Of a stretch of 64,000 bases of DNA, positions 7,937 through 15,700 are shown one piece after another. The first letter of the stretch is position 1. Every line of letters starts with the position of its first letter. The notes beneath the pieces were generated by a model. The model was not told where the DNA came from and ran no database searches. It saw only the letters and a program-made list of their open reading frames with translations. The translations under genes and the position numbers were made by a program. The stretch comes from Clostridium_I sp963725425 (GTDB lineage Bacteria > Bacillota > Clostridia > Clostridiales > Clostridiaceae), in contig CAVRYJ010000045.1 of assembly GCA_963725425.1 (NCBI GenBank), forward strand, positions 248,001 through 312,000, given 5' to 3'.

Positions 7937-8634
7937 TGGAGATGGCAATTCAGCGAGAAAAAGCTGGTGCAATGCATTGTGATATTGCTACAAGTGGACT
8001 TGGATATACCGGAGAAGAAGAGGACTTTAGAATAATATTAAGTGCGTTTAAAAGAATGAAGACGAGTACAAATTTAAAGCTTTGTGCGTGTTTAGGAACA
8101 CTTAATAAAAAATCCACGGATGCTTTGAAAGATGTAGGTGTGGAGAGATATAATCATAATCTTGAAACAGCAAGGAGTTTTTATGCTAACGTTGTTTCTA
8201 CTCATGGATATGATGAAAGAATTCAAACAATAAAAAACGTAAAATGTTCTGGGATGGAAGTATGCTCAGGAATGATTATTGGTATGGGTGAATCTATGGA
8301 CCAGCGTATAGAACACGCATTTTTACTTAAGGAATTAGGAGTGGATGCAGTACCAGTAAATATATTAAATCCAATTATAGGTACAAAAATGGAAAATCAA
8401 ACTAGACTTTTGCCTATGGAAATAATTAAAAGTTTCGCTATTTTAAGATTTATTTTACCTGATAAAAATATAAGGTATGCAGGTGGAAGGGAAGAAAATC
8501 TTGGAAATCTCCAATGCTTAGGCTTTATTTCGGGGTTAAACGGTATGCTAATTGGAAACTATCTTACTACAGATGGGCAAGCAGTTAATAAGGATATTAA
8601 AATGATGGGAGATTTGAATTTAGAATATAGTTGA
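7936..8634 (+). pseudogene. bioB: Biotin synthase BioB fragment lacking the radical-SAM cysteines
   Basis: 232 residues match the middle and C-terminal part of BioB: ACLGTLNKKSTDALKDVGVERYNHNLET, VCSGMIIGMGES, VPVNILNPIIGT, and RYAGGREENLG through MLIGNYLTT. The N-terminal 80-90 residues of BioB, including the CxxxCxxC that holds the radical-SAM iron-sulfur cluster, are missing. Upstream sequence is bioY, so an internal deletion seems to have joined the two. Without the cluster the protein cannot convert dethiobiotin to biotin. The cell therefore either takes up biotin by another route or has a second bioB elsewhere. Confidence 0.85.
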
Positions 8635-8719
8635 TAAATCTTTTCTTAAACCTTCTACATAGCCCACTATGCGCGAGGTTTTGGCTCCTCGCCGGGAACG
8701 CAAAATATCCTCAGAATCT

Positions 8720-8750
8720 TTGACTTGTTATTTCTTTTCAGATGCCTAAC
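8720..8750. repeat. Partial copy of the AGATGCCTAA palindromic repeat
   Basis: GACTTGTTATTTCTTTTCAG followed by ATGCCTAAC matches one half of the repeat at 24540-24586. A short GC-rich hairpin (GCGAGG-TTTTGG-CTCCTCGC) lies at about 8672-8691 on its left. Confidence 0.45.
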
Positions 8751-8756
8751 TAAAAA

Positions 8757-8810
8757 ATGAAGGAATGTAAGCAGATTTGTAGTAAACAAATCCATGCACA
8801 TTGCCTTCAT
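8757..8810. terminator. Hairpin between convergent genes, possible bidirectional terminator
   Basis: ATGAAGGAATGT-GCAGATTTGT pairs imperfectly with ACAAATCCATGCACATTGCCTTCAT. It lies between the bioB fragment (+) and hydG (-). Runs of A on the left serve as the T-run for the minus strand. Confidence 0.55.
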
Positions 8811-8892
8811 TCTTCATCAATTTAAGGACAATCTTTGTTATTGCTCTTTGCTCTTTGTCCTTTAATCTTTAGTTTTAGTCTCTTGCACTTAG

Positions 8893-8917
8893 TCTTTTAA
8901 CTTTTAACTCTTAACTA
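8893..8917. repeat. Heptamer array (GTTAAGA type) abutting the hydG stop
   Basis: CTTTTAACTTTTAACTCTTA is the reverse complement of GTTAAGA/GTTAAAA units. It begins immediately after the hydG stop codon (minus strand), as similar arrays do at other gene ends in this window. Confidence 0.75.
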
Positions 8918-10327
8918 GAAGAACAGGTCTCTTTCTCCAGCTTCAATCCTCTTAAGTCTTGTTATAGTTTCTTCTCTAACTTTGTCTTTAGTTATGTCTT
9001 TTAAGTTCTTTTCTATAGTCTTTTGTCCAATTTCTTTTAGGTGGTCATCTGCGTAATCTATAAGAAATTCTTTAAATGTCATTATGGCATTTGGAAGACA
9101 ACAGTTGTGGATGTTTCCACTTTTAGCTAGAGCCATAAATCTTTCTCCAGTTCTGCCTTGTCTGTAACAAGCAGTACAATAACTTGGAATATAACCTTTT
9201 TCACAAAGACTAGTTAATATTTCCATAGGTGTTCTGCTGTCATTAACAGAGAATTGAGCTGAATCTTGCTTACCTTTATTGTCATGACTTTCTTTATATC
9301 CACCAACATCTGTAGTTGATCCTGCACTTACTTGAGATATACCAACAGCTATAACTTCTTCTCTAAAGTTGGGTTCTTCTCTTGTGGATAAAATCATTCC
9401 AGTATAAGGCACTGCAAGTCTTATAATAGCAACTAATTTCTTGAAGTCTTTGTCGTCAACTAAGTAAGGAAAATTATTACGATCCACACCAGCTGCTGGT
9501 CTTAGTCTAGGAGCGGAAATTGTATGTGGTCCTACTCCATTGAATTTTTCTTCAAGATGTTTTGCTTCTAGGAATAGACCTATAACTTCATATTTATAAT
9601 CGTATAGACCAAATAACACACCTATACCTACATCATCTATACCGCCTTCGATAGCTCGGTCCATTGCAGTTGTGTGATAGTCATAATTATGTTTTGGTCC
9701 TGTTGGATGAAGTTTTGCATAGCTTTCTCTATGGTAGGTTTCTTGGAAAAGAGTATATGTTCCAATACCGGCTGCCTTTAGTTTTTTATAGTTTTCAACT
9801 GTAGTTGCGGCAATATTTACATTAATTCTTCTTATTGCCCCATTATCTTTTTTAACACTATATATGGTATCCATACAATCTGTTATATATTCTATTGGAC
9901 AATTTTTATCGTCTTCTCCAGCTTCAAGTACAACCCTTTTATGTCCAAGATCTTCAATTAATTCAACTTCTGTTATAAGTTCTTCTTTGGTAAGTTTTTT
10001 TCTTTCATCTTTATTAGTACATTTATACCCGCAATAAACACATCCGTTTACACAATAGCTGCTTAGGTAAAGTGGTGCAAACATTACAATTCTATTTCCG
10101 TATATCTCTTGCTTTATCTTTACTGCAGCTTTGTACATTTTATCGAGCAAAGATTCATCTTCTACATGTAAAAGAGTAGCCACCTCATCTATACTTAAGC
10201 CCTTACATTCAGAAGCTTTTTTGATTAAGCTCTCCACGTATTTTGTGTCTTTTGAATTCTCCACGCCTTTTGCAAGATAATTTCTTATGTCTTCATCTTT
10301 AATATAGTCTGCTTTTTGATTTTCCAT
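8915..10327 (-). CDS. hydG: [FeFe]-hydrogenase maturase HydG (radical SAM tyrosine lyase)
   Basis: 470 residues, full length. HydG cleaves tyrosine to p-cresol and dehydroglycine and from the latter makes the CO and CN ligands of the hydrogenase H-cluster. The radical-SAM motif is SYCVNGCVYC (C92, C96, C99). The C-terminal auxiliary cluster region reads CTACYRQGRTGERFMALAKSG and then HNCC, characteristic of HydG and distinguishing it from the thiamine enzyme ThiH. The start ATG follows GGAGGG. A TM1266-type regulator gene is 22 bp upstream, in the same operon. HydE, HydF and the hydrogenase itself are not in this window. The presence of HydG implies a hydrogen-evolving fermentative anaerobe. 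Confidence 0.95.
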   Translation of the reverse strand: MENQKADYIKDEDIRNYLAKGVENSKDTKYVESLIKKASECKGLSIDEVATLLHVEDESLLDKMYKAAVKIKQEIYGNRIVMFAPLYLSSYCVNGCVYCGYKCTNKDERKKLTKEELITEVELIEDLGHKRVVLEAGEDDKNCPIEYITDCMDTIYSVKKDNGAIRRINVNIAATTVENYKKLKAAGIGTYTLFQETYHRESYAKLHPTGPKHNYDYHTTAMDRAIEGGIDDVGIGVLFGLYDYKYEVIGLFLEAKHLEEKFNGVGPHTISAPRLRPAAGVDRNNFPYLVDDKDFKKLVAIIRLAVPYTGMILSTREEPNFREEVIAVGISQVSAGSTTDVGGYKESHDNKGKQDSAQFSVNDSRTPMEILTSLCEKGYIPSYCTACYRQGRTGERFMALAKSGNIHNCCLPNAIMTFKEFLIDYADDHLKEIGQKTIEKNLKDITKDKVREETITRLKRIEAGERDLFF

Positions 10328-10349
10328 TGTATACCCTCCTGTTTTGTTG

Positions 10350-10595
10350 CTATTTTTTAGAGATTGCTGATTTAACGCTTATACCGCTTATTTTTCCAAG
10401 CTTTCCCGTCATTGCACTGATTTCATCCATTGATCCATCTACAATTAAAGAGATCACGGATAATCCTCTTTCTTTGTAAGGTATTCCCATACGACCAACG
10501 ATTATATCACTAAAATTATGAAGTATTTCATTTACTTCATGAGCATGTTCTGTATTTTCAACAATAATTCCAACCACACCTAATCTTTTCTCCAT
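10350..10595 (-). CDS. TM1266-type iron-only hydrogenase system putative regulator (ACT-like)
   Basis: 81 residues from the ATG at 10595 (MEKRLGVVGIIVEN), which follows GAGGTGAG; the GTG three codons upstream overlaps the ribosome site. Compact alpha-beta protein with ACT/NikR-like spacing: RLGVVGIIVEN, then the helix VNEILHNFSDIIVGRMGIPY, a second strand LSVISLIVDG, and a closing LGKISGISVKSA. The family is known almost only from its genetic linkage to HydEFG, and its role is a proposal, not a proven function. Here it sits directly upstream of hydG, consistent with that linkage. Confidence 0.88.
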   Translation of the reverse strand: MEKRLGVVGIIVENTEHAHEVNEILHNFSDIIVGRMGIPYKERGLSVISLIVDGSMDEISAMTGKLGKISGISVKSAISKK

Positions 10596-11049
10596 AAAAC
10601 TCACCTCTACAAGATGCCTAAGACACCAAAATAAAAAAAACTCCCCAAATTAATTAGGAAGGTAGTATGTTTATTAGTTACCCTTCCTTTTGCTCAGAAT
10701 TACTTTGCAATCAGAAAACATGTTAAAATACCAAATTAAAAGAAATACTCTCATAATTCAGATGCAGTTTGATTTTCTCATATAAACTAAATTATTTCAA
10801 GTAAATCTATGTATATATTTAAAAATAATGAAAAAGTGTAGAACAAAAATGTATAATAAGTGACAAAAAAATATACTGAAATATATTGTAATATTCTCGT
10901 TAGCTTATTAAAACGGAGTTAACTGGAATATTTAAAAATTTAATGTCATTTTAAAAGGATAATTAAATTTGTGAAAAACCACCAAGTGACATGTTTTTTT
11001 GTTACTAAGTGATAATATTATCCCATAAAGTTTGGGAGGGGGATTTCCA
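10596..11049. other. Divergent intergenic region, no gene seen
   Basis: This holds the promoters of the leftward TM1266-hydG operon and the rightward unknown gene. A hairpin AGGAAGG...CCTTCCT lies at about 10661-10692, and a short AAGATGCCTAA end of the palindromic repeat family at 10611-10622. The rest is very AT-rich with many TATA-like boxes. I could not choose promoters with confidence, and no riboswitch or T-box motif is recognisable. Confidence 0.6.
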
Positions 11050-11403
11050 ATGTATATAGTGGATACGCTAAGCAAATCACTAAAGGATAATGGGTTGGAA
11101 CGTAGATATGAGTATAGGGTAATTAAATCTAGCTTAAAATGTGAGGACTATGGTGTGGATGAGATTCAAACTTATGGTATTGAAGTAGAACGGAAGGACT
11201 TACAGGCTGGAAAGGTTTTTAATCTTGAAAGAGACATAATTAAAAATGTAAGTCCGCAAATACATAAAGTACAAGCACTAGCTAAGCTTTTATATGACAA
11301 TTCAGTATCACCAATTAATTTTGTTGAGATTTTAGGTGAGTATGTAGACCAGTACATTAGTGACTTTTCAAGTGACAATTTACAAGAGGTAAGCTATAAG
11401 TGA
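11050..11403 (+). CDS. Small conserved clostridial protein, DUF6514-like, function unknown
   Basis: 117 residues from the ATG at 11050. The GGGAGGGGG at 11033-11041 is its ribosome site, which rules out the upstream TTG start. The sequence YEYRVIKSS, then YGVDEIQTYGIEVERKDLQ, and a C-terminal helix HKVQALAKLLYDNSVSPINFVEILGEYV resembles small uncharacterised proteins of Clostridium (I believe the DUF6514 group, from memory). It is predicted soluble, without signal peptide or metal motif. Its stop codon lies at the first unit of a GTGACAA array, into which IS copy 2 has inserted. It stands alone between hydG and the IS. Confidence 0.6.
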   Translation: MYIVDTLSKSLKDNGLERRYEYRVIKSSLKCEDYGVDEIQTYGIEVERKDLQAGKVFNLERDIIKNVSPQIHKVQALAKLLYDNSVSPINFVEILGEYVDQYISDFSSDNLQEVSYK

Positions 11404-11435
11404 CAAGTGACAAGTGACAAGTGACAAGTGACAAG
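11398..11435. repeat. Heptamer array (GTGACAA)n, IS target
   Basis: About five tandem GTGACAA units start at the stop of the upstream gene. The array is ended by IS copy 2 after CAAG (11432-11435). No units remain beyond the right CAAG (12780-12783), unlike at copy 1. Confidence 0.85.
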
Positions 11436-11513
11436 CTAATAGACCCCCTCAAGAAGCTGGACTACACACTCGAATGAAGGTAGAATAAAAAAGTAGTGTT
11501 TAGGGGGTAAATT

Positions 11514-11816
11514 ATGACTACTAGATTTACAAGAAAGTTCACAGAAGAAGAGAGAGTTGCAATTGTTGAAGAAGCTTTGGAATACGGGAGTAATGCTTTA
11601 GTTGCAGCAAAGCATGAGCTTAATCCTGGTCAAGTTGCAAATTGGAAAGGTAATTATAGAAGATATCAACAGACACTGAAGCCGAAGGAACCAAAAGAAG
11701 AGAACATCATTGTAAATTACAAAACTGAGTACAAGAAATTAATTGATGAAAATAAGGAAAAAGATTTAGAAATAGCAATATTAAGAGATCTACTAAAAAA
11801 AAAGAAGACGATATAG
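11514..11816 (+). CDS. IS3-family transposase OrfA (copy 2)
   Basis: 100 residues, identical to the OrfA of copy 1. N-terminal HTH and C-terminal coiled coil. The A9 slippery run sits at 11795-11803, before the stop. Confidence 0.9.
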   Translation: MTTRFTRKFTEEERVAIVEEALEYGSNALVAAKHELNPGQVANWKGNYRRYQQTLKPKEPKEENIIVNYKTEYKKLIDENKEKDLEIAILRDLLKKKKTI

Positions 11817-11860
11817 ACTACTACGAATATGCTGAACAATGTATTTCTTGTGGAGCGCCA

Positions 11861-12754
11861 GTGATTGCTATTATTAGAATACTAGGGCTAAAAAAGTCAA
11901 CGTATTATCGAAGACAAAAGGTTATAGCAGAAGGCGATAAGCCGGTTAGAAGGGAAAATGGTATTATACCAGGATTTAGTTATAATCTTAATAATGTAAA
12001 AATAAATGACTTAGAAATACAGAAATATATAAGTAAAATAAAATCTGAAGAGTTTGGTAGACATTATGGATACAAGAAAGTATCATCTGTACTTAAGCGA
12101 AAATATTGTTTAAAGATAAATAAGAAAAAGGTTTATAGATTAATGAATTCAATGGGAATGTTAAGAGATAAAATGGAGTGTGATAGCAAATATAAACGTA
12201 TTTGTAAAAACCATTTAATTAATCATTCCAATGGATTATGGGAGATGGATACAAAATATATTTATATTGCAGGCACACGTCAGGTGGCTTATTTGACCTC
12301 AATAATAGATGTGTTTGACCGAAACATTGTATCTTGTAAAATGTCGCTCTCTGCCAATACTGAGACAGCTCAGGAAGTGATGCTTGCCGCATTATATAAT
12401 AGGGACATTAAAAATAGTGTGACAGGACTTACAATGCGGACAGATAATGGGTCACAGTTTATCGCACATAAATTCGAAAAAATGTGTATAAAGGAAAACT
12501 TAATACACGAAAGAATCCCTGTGCATAGCCCCAATTATGATGCACATATAGAGTCATATCATAGATACCTTCAAGACGAATGCCTTGCAGGTAGGATATT
12601 CAACACTTTAGAAGAAGCAAGGGCTGTTGTCTTTAATTATGTTAATGGTTACAATACTATACGAGTTCATTCATCGATAGATTACAGAACTCCATTTGAG
12701 TTCTATAATTTGAAAAATTCAAATTTTAAGAATGAGCTAGTAATTAGATTATAA
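11861..12754 (+). CDS. IS3-family transposase OrfB (copy 2)
   Basis: 297 residues, identical to OrfB of copy 1, with the D-D-E triad intact (MDTKY, TDNGSQF, HIESYH). It is probably translated as an OrfAB fusion by -1 slippage at 11795-11803. Confidence 0.92.
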   Translation: MIAIIRILGLKKSTYYRRQKVIAEGDKPVRRENGIIPGFSYNLNNVKINDLEIQKYISKIKSEEFGRHYGYKKVSSVLKRKYCLKINKKKVYRLMNSMGMLRDKMECDSKYKRICKNHLINHSNGLWEMDTKYIYIAGTRQVAYLTSIIDVFDRNIVSCKMSLSANTETAQEVMLAALYNRDIKNSVTGLTMRTDNGSQFIAHKFEKMCIKENLIHERIPVHSPNYDAHIESYHRYLQDECLAGRIFNTLEEARAVVFNYVNGYNTIRVHSSIDYRTPFEFYNLKNSNFKNELVIRL

Positions 12755-12943
12755 AGTCCCATCTGAGGGGGCCAATCCGCAAGCTAAAGAATAAAGAAGA
12801 GTTTGGAAATGCGATGGGGGGTAAATAAGCCTTATTGCATTTCCATTTTCTTGATATTTATTTTTTAGCAGAAATATTAAGAACATTTAGTTAAAAATAT
12901 TTAAGTTAACTACATAAATCAGTAAATATATATTATAATATTC

Positions 12944-12975
12944 ATAGATTAGTTAGTTTATTGAAGATGCCTAAA
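12944..12975. repeat. Half copy of the AGATGCCTAA palindromic repeat
   Basis: TAGTTAGTTTATTGAAGATG followed by CCTAA lies just upstream of the acpS ribosome site. A separate hairpin GGAAATGC...GCATTTCC (about 12805-12844) lies between it and the IS. Confidence 0.45.
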
Positions 12976-12994
12976 TATTAATGGAGGTGTGAAG

Positions 12995-13369
12995 TTGATA
13001 GTAGGAGTCGGTGTAGATATAATAGAAATAAGCAGAATTAAGGATGCTATGGAGAAAAATACTTTATTTATAGAAAAGATATATACTGAGAATGAAATCG
13101 AATATTTAAAGAGTAGAAATTTTAGGCCAGAGTATCTGGCAGGAAGGTTTGCAGCTAAAGAAGCTATTTCTAAGGCGCTTGGTACTGGAATTTTTCAGTA
13201 TAGTATGAAGGATATTGAAATTGATAGAAATGCTAATGGAAAGCCGGTTGTTATATTAAAGGGTAAGGCTAAACAAATAGCCCAAAAACTTGGAGAATAT
13301 AAAATACATATAAGCATTTCACACAGTAGAGAAAATGCAATTGCATATGCTGTTCTAGAAATTAAATAA
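12995..13369 (+). CDS. acpS: Holo-[acyl-carrier-protein] synthase
   Basis: 124 residues starting at TTG 12995. GGAGG at 12983-12987 is correctly spaced for this codon and too close for the GTG at 12989. AcpS transfers 4'-phosphopantetheine from CoA to the serine of acyl carrier protein. Family motifs are GVGVDIIEISRIK at the N-terminus (metal-binding D), LAGRFAAKEAISKALGTGI (about 48-66) and ISISHSRENAIAYAV near the end. Length and motifs are standard for the trimeric AcpS type. It leads the cluster acpS-nnr-gerS-like-alr-mazEF, matching the acpS-ydcC-alrA-ndoAI-ndoA order of Bacillus. Confidence 0.95.
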   Translation: MIVGVGVDIIEISRIKDAMEKNTLFIEKIYTENEIEYLKSRNFRPEYLAGRFAAKEAISKALGTGIFQYSMKDIEIDRNANGKPVVILKGKAKQIAQKLGEYKIHISISHSRENAIAYAVLEIK

Positions 13370-13393
13370 ATTACGGGCTAAAGGAGAAGTAAT

Positions 13394-14893
13394 ATGAGAT
13401 TTGCAACTAGTCAAGCTATGAAAAAAATTGATGATTATTGTATTTCAAAAATTGGTATCTCTGAACTTGTTCTAATGGAGAATGCGGCTATAAAGGTTTT
13501 AAATAACTTAAGTTTAGACAAGAATAATTCTTTTGTTTTAGTATGTGGGTTAGGCAATAATGGAGGAGATGGCTTTGCACTTGCACGCCATCTTTTTATA
13601 TTGAATAAAAGGGTTCAGGTGTTCTTTTTAGGAAATGCAGAGAAGATGAGTGAGAGTGCTAGAGTAAATTATAAAATCTTAAAAACTATGGGAGTTAATA
13701 TTCATAATATAATTTCTTCGGAGGATATAGAAATTTTGAAAGTTGAAGTTATCACAACGGATGTTGTAATTGATGGAATTTTAGGTACTGGAATAAAGAG
13801 AAACGTAGCTGGTATTTATGAACTTGTGATAGCTGTTATAAACGAGAACTCAAAATATATTTTGTCTATAGACGTTCCTAGCGGACTTGATAGTAATACT
13901 GGAAAAAAATTAGGTAGCTGCATTGTAAGTAATAAAACAGTGACTTTTCAACTATATAAAATAGGCTTTCTCAGTTATGGAGCTAGTGAGTACCTAGGTG
14001 AGGTAATTGTAGAGAATATAGGAATTCCAGAAAATGTTGCTGATGGGTTTTGTGAAAGTGAATTTATACTAGATAAAGATTTTTTGCGGGAAAATATAGC
14101 TCCCCGAGATAAATATTCTCACAAGGGTGATTTTGGGTCAGTTTTGATTTTTGCAGGATCATATGAATATGTTGGAGCAGCATATATTTGCTCAAATGGT
14201 GCGGTAAAGGTTGGAGCAGGACTTGTAACATTATGCTCTTCAAAAGATATACTAAATATTTTGAGAGATAAGCTTACAGAAGTTATGACTGTTTCTTTTG
14301 ATGACAGTGAAAGAATTGAAAAACTTATGGAAAAAGCAAAGGTGATTGCCTTAGGACCTGGAATGGGGGATACTGAAAATACATTCAACATTGTTAACAA
14401 TGTACTTAAAAATGCAAAGTGTCCAATTGTTTTGGATGCAGACGGTATAAATGTTTTGAGTCGAGATTTAAGTATATTAAATTATGAAAATAAAGGTATA
14501 GTTATAACTCCACACCTTGGTGAAATGGCTAGACTTACAGGTCTTACCATAGATTTTATAGAGGAAAACAGAATTAGCACTGCCCAGAAGTTCGCTAAAG
14601 AACATGGGATAATAGTGCTTTTGAAGGGGTATAATACAGTAATAACTGATGGGGAAACCACTTATGTTAACCCTACAGGTAATAGTGCTATGGCTTCAGG
14701 AGGAATGGGTGATTGTCTTACTGGAATCATAGCAGGATTTATTGCACAGGGATTAACACCTATTGTTGCAGCGGCAGTAGGTGCTTATATACATGGGCTT
14801 TGTGGAGAAAAACTATCAAAAAATATGTTTAGTGTAAGTGCTACAGAGTTATTACGGGAAATACCATACACCATTCATCAAATAATCAACTGA
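13394..14893 (+). CDS. nnrDE: Bifunctional NAD(P)H-hydrate epimerase / ADP-dependent dehydratase
   Basis: 499 residues: a YjeF_N epimerase fused to a carbohydrate-kinase-like dehydratase, repairing damaged NAD(P)HX. The N-terminal half (1-210) has GLGNNGGDGFALARHL and IDVPSGLDSNTG. The C-terminal half (about 225-499) has HKGDFGSVLIFAGS, ALGPGMGDT, VITPHLGEMARL, VLLKGYNTVITDG and the ATP-site signature GGMGDCLTGIIAGF. Fused forms are usual in bacteria. AAGGAG precedes the ATG, 24 bp after acpS, so the two are probably co-transcribed. Confidence 0.95.
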   Translation: MRFATSQAMKKIDDYCISKIGISELVLMENAAIKVLNNLSLDKNNSFVLVCGLGNNGGDGFALARHLFILNKRVQVFFLGNAEKMSESARVNYKILKTMGVNIHNIISSEDIEILKVEVITTDVVIDGILGTGIKRNVAGIYELVIAVINENSKYILSIDVPSGLDSNTGKKLGSCIVSNKTVTFQLYKIGFLSYGASEYLGEVIVENIGIPENVADGFCESEFILDKDFLRENIAPRDKYSHKGDFGSVLIFAGSYEYVGAAYICSNGAVKVGAGLVTLCSSKDILNILRDKLTEVMTVSFDDSERIEKLMEKAKVIALGPGMGDTENTFNIVNNVLKNAKCPIVLDADGINVLSRDLSILNYENKGIVITPHLGEMARLTGLTIDFIEENRISTAQKFAKEHGIIVLLKGYNTVITDGETTYVNPTGNSAMASGGMGDCLTGIIAGFIAQGLTPIVAAAVGAYIHGLCGEKLSKNMFSVSATELLREIPYTIHQIIN

Positions 14894-14964
14894 CAATTTA
14901 CAATGGAAAATTGTTAGGTGACAGAGAATCAATTGTAAATTGTCCATTGTCAATTGTCAATTGT
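14890..14964. repeat. Inverted repeat with 7-bp period (TTGACAA/TTGTAAA type)
   Basis: The left arm reads CTGACAATTTACAATGG. The right arm carries ATTGTAAATTGTCCATTGTC followed by further ATTGTCA units. The arms pair into a long hairpin directly after the nnr stop codon. Unit length is again 7 bp. Confidence 0.75.
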
Positions 14965-15071
14965 AACTTGGGGGTCCACATACATAAAATATTTTTAATC
15001 CTGTGGTACTACTCATAAATTACTAAATTGTATAGTATTAATAATGTAAACAATCTTTTTCTGGAGGAATT

Positions 15072-15674
15072 TTGAAAAAATTTGTACTTATTTTAATAAT
15101 ATCCATTTTACTAATAACAATTTCTGGATGTATATTCAATAATAAGAGAACTGAAGATATAACCCCTTATTTAAGGAACATTAAAAGCTATAGTACAGAT
15201 ATGGACATGACTATCCAAAATGATAAACAAAAATTAAATTATGTATGTAAACAATTTTATGCAAAGGGTTTAGGCTCAAGGCTAGAGCTAAATAAGGAAA
15301 GAGTGTTAATATATACTGATGATAAAATCTATGTTTCGGATTTAATAAGTGGACAAAAGTATACAATGGATAAGAGTTCTGATGACATATATAAAATTAG
15401 CCTCTTAAACGAGTTTATAAAATTGTTAAATGTAAATGGAAAAACAGATTATACATTTAAAGAAATAGATGGGGCTAGATATGAACTTTTGACAACGTCG
15501 ATGCCTGAAAATAACAGAAATATCGATAGGCTAGTTTTGTATGTTAACCAAAAGGAAAAATCACCCAGAGCATTGGTAGTATACGATACTAAGGGGAATG
15601 AAAAGATTAGAATAAAATACAGAAATTTTAACAAGGAGACTAATATTGATAAGAGTCTTTTCAATGTAAACTAA
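15072..15674 (+). CDS. gerS: GerS-like outer-spore-membrane lipoprotein (LolA fold)
   Basis: 200 residues starting at TTG 15072, well spaced from GGAGG. It has a lipoprotein signal: KK, a hydrophobic stretch, then lipobox ITISGC with cysteine at about 20. The rest is beta-rich (VCKQFYAKGLGSRLELNKERVLIYTDDK and onward), as in LolA/LolB-fold lipoproteins. In Clostridioides difficile gerS lies next to alr2 and is needed for spore germination. Bacillus has the related ydcC in the same place before alrA. The position 5 bp upstream of the alr reading frame here fits that assignment. Identification rests on fold pattern plus synteny; germination function in this organism is inferred. Confidence 0.7.
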   Translation: MKKFVLILIISILLITISGCIFNNKRTEDITPYLRNIKSYSTDMDMTIQNDKQKLNYVCKQFYAKGLGSRLELNKERVLIYTDDKIYVSDLISGQKYTMDKSSDDIYKISLLNEFIKLLNVNGKTDYTFKEIDGARYELLTTSMPENNRNIDRLVLYVNQKEKSPRALVVYDTKGNEKIRIKYRNFNKETNIDKSLFNVN

Positions 15675-15700
15675 AGAATATGGTTAGGAGCGTGATATAT

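Larger units (their letters stand above)
11436..12779 (+). mobile_element. IS3-family insertion sequence, copy 2 (1344 bp)
   Basis: Same length, ends and genes as the copy at 2074-3417; I found no base difference. It is flanked by CAAG duplications (11432-11435 and 12780-12783). The two copies are direct repeats 9362 bp apart and enclose about 8 kb. Recombination between them could delete moxR, the bio fragments, hydG and the DUF6514-like gene. Confidence 0.92.

Noticed and set aside
10596..11049. Possible T-box or riboswitch in the long hydG leader region
   Set aside because: No T-box GGUGG motif, no specifier structure and no known riboswitch core could be found by eye.
2074..12779. Composite transposon formed by the two IS copies
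   Set aside because: Each copy has its own CAAG duplication, showing two separate insertions, and the enclosed genes include chromosomal functions rather than a typical cargo.
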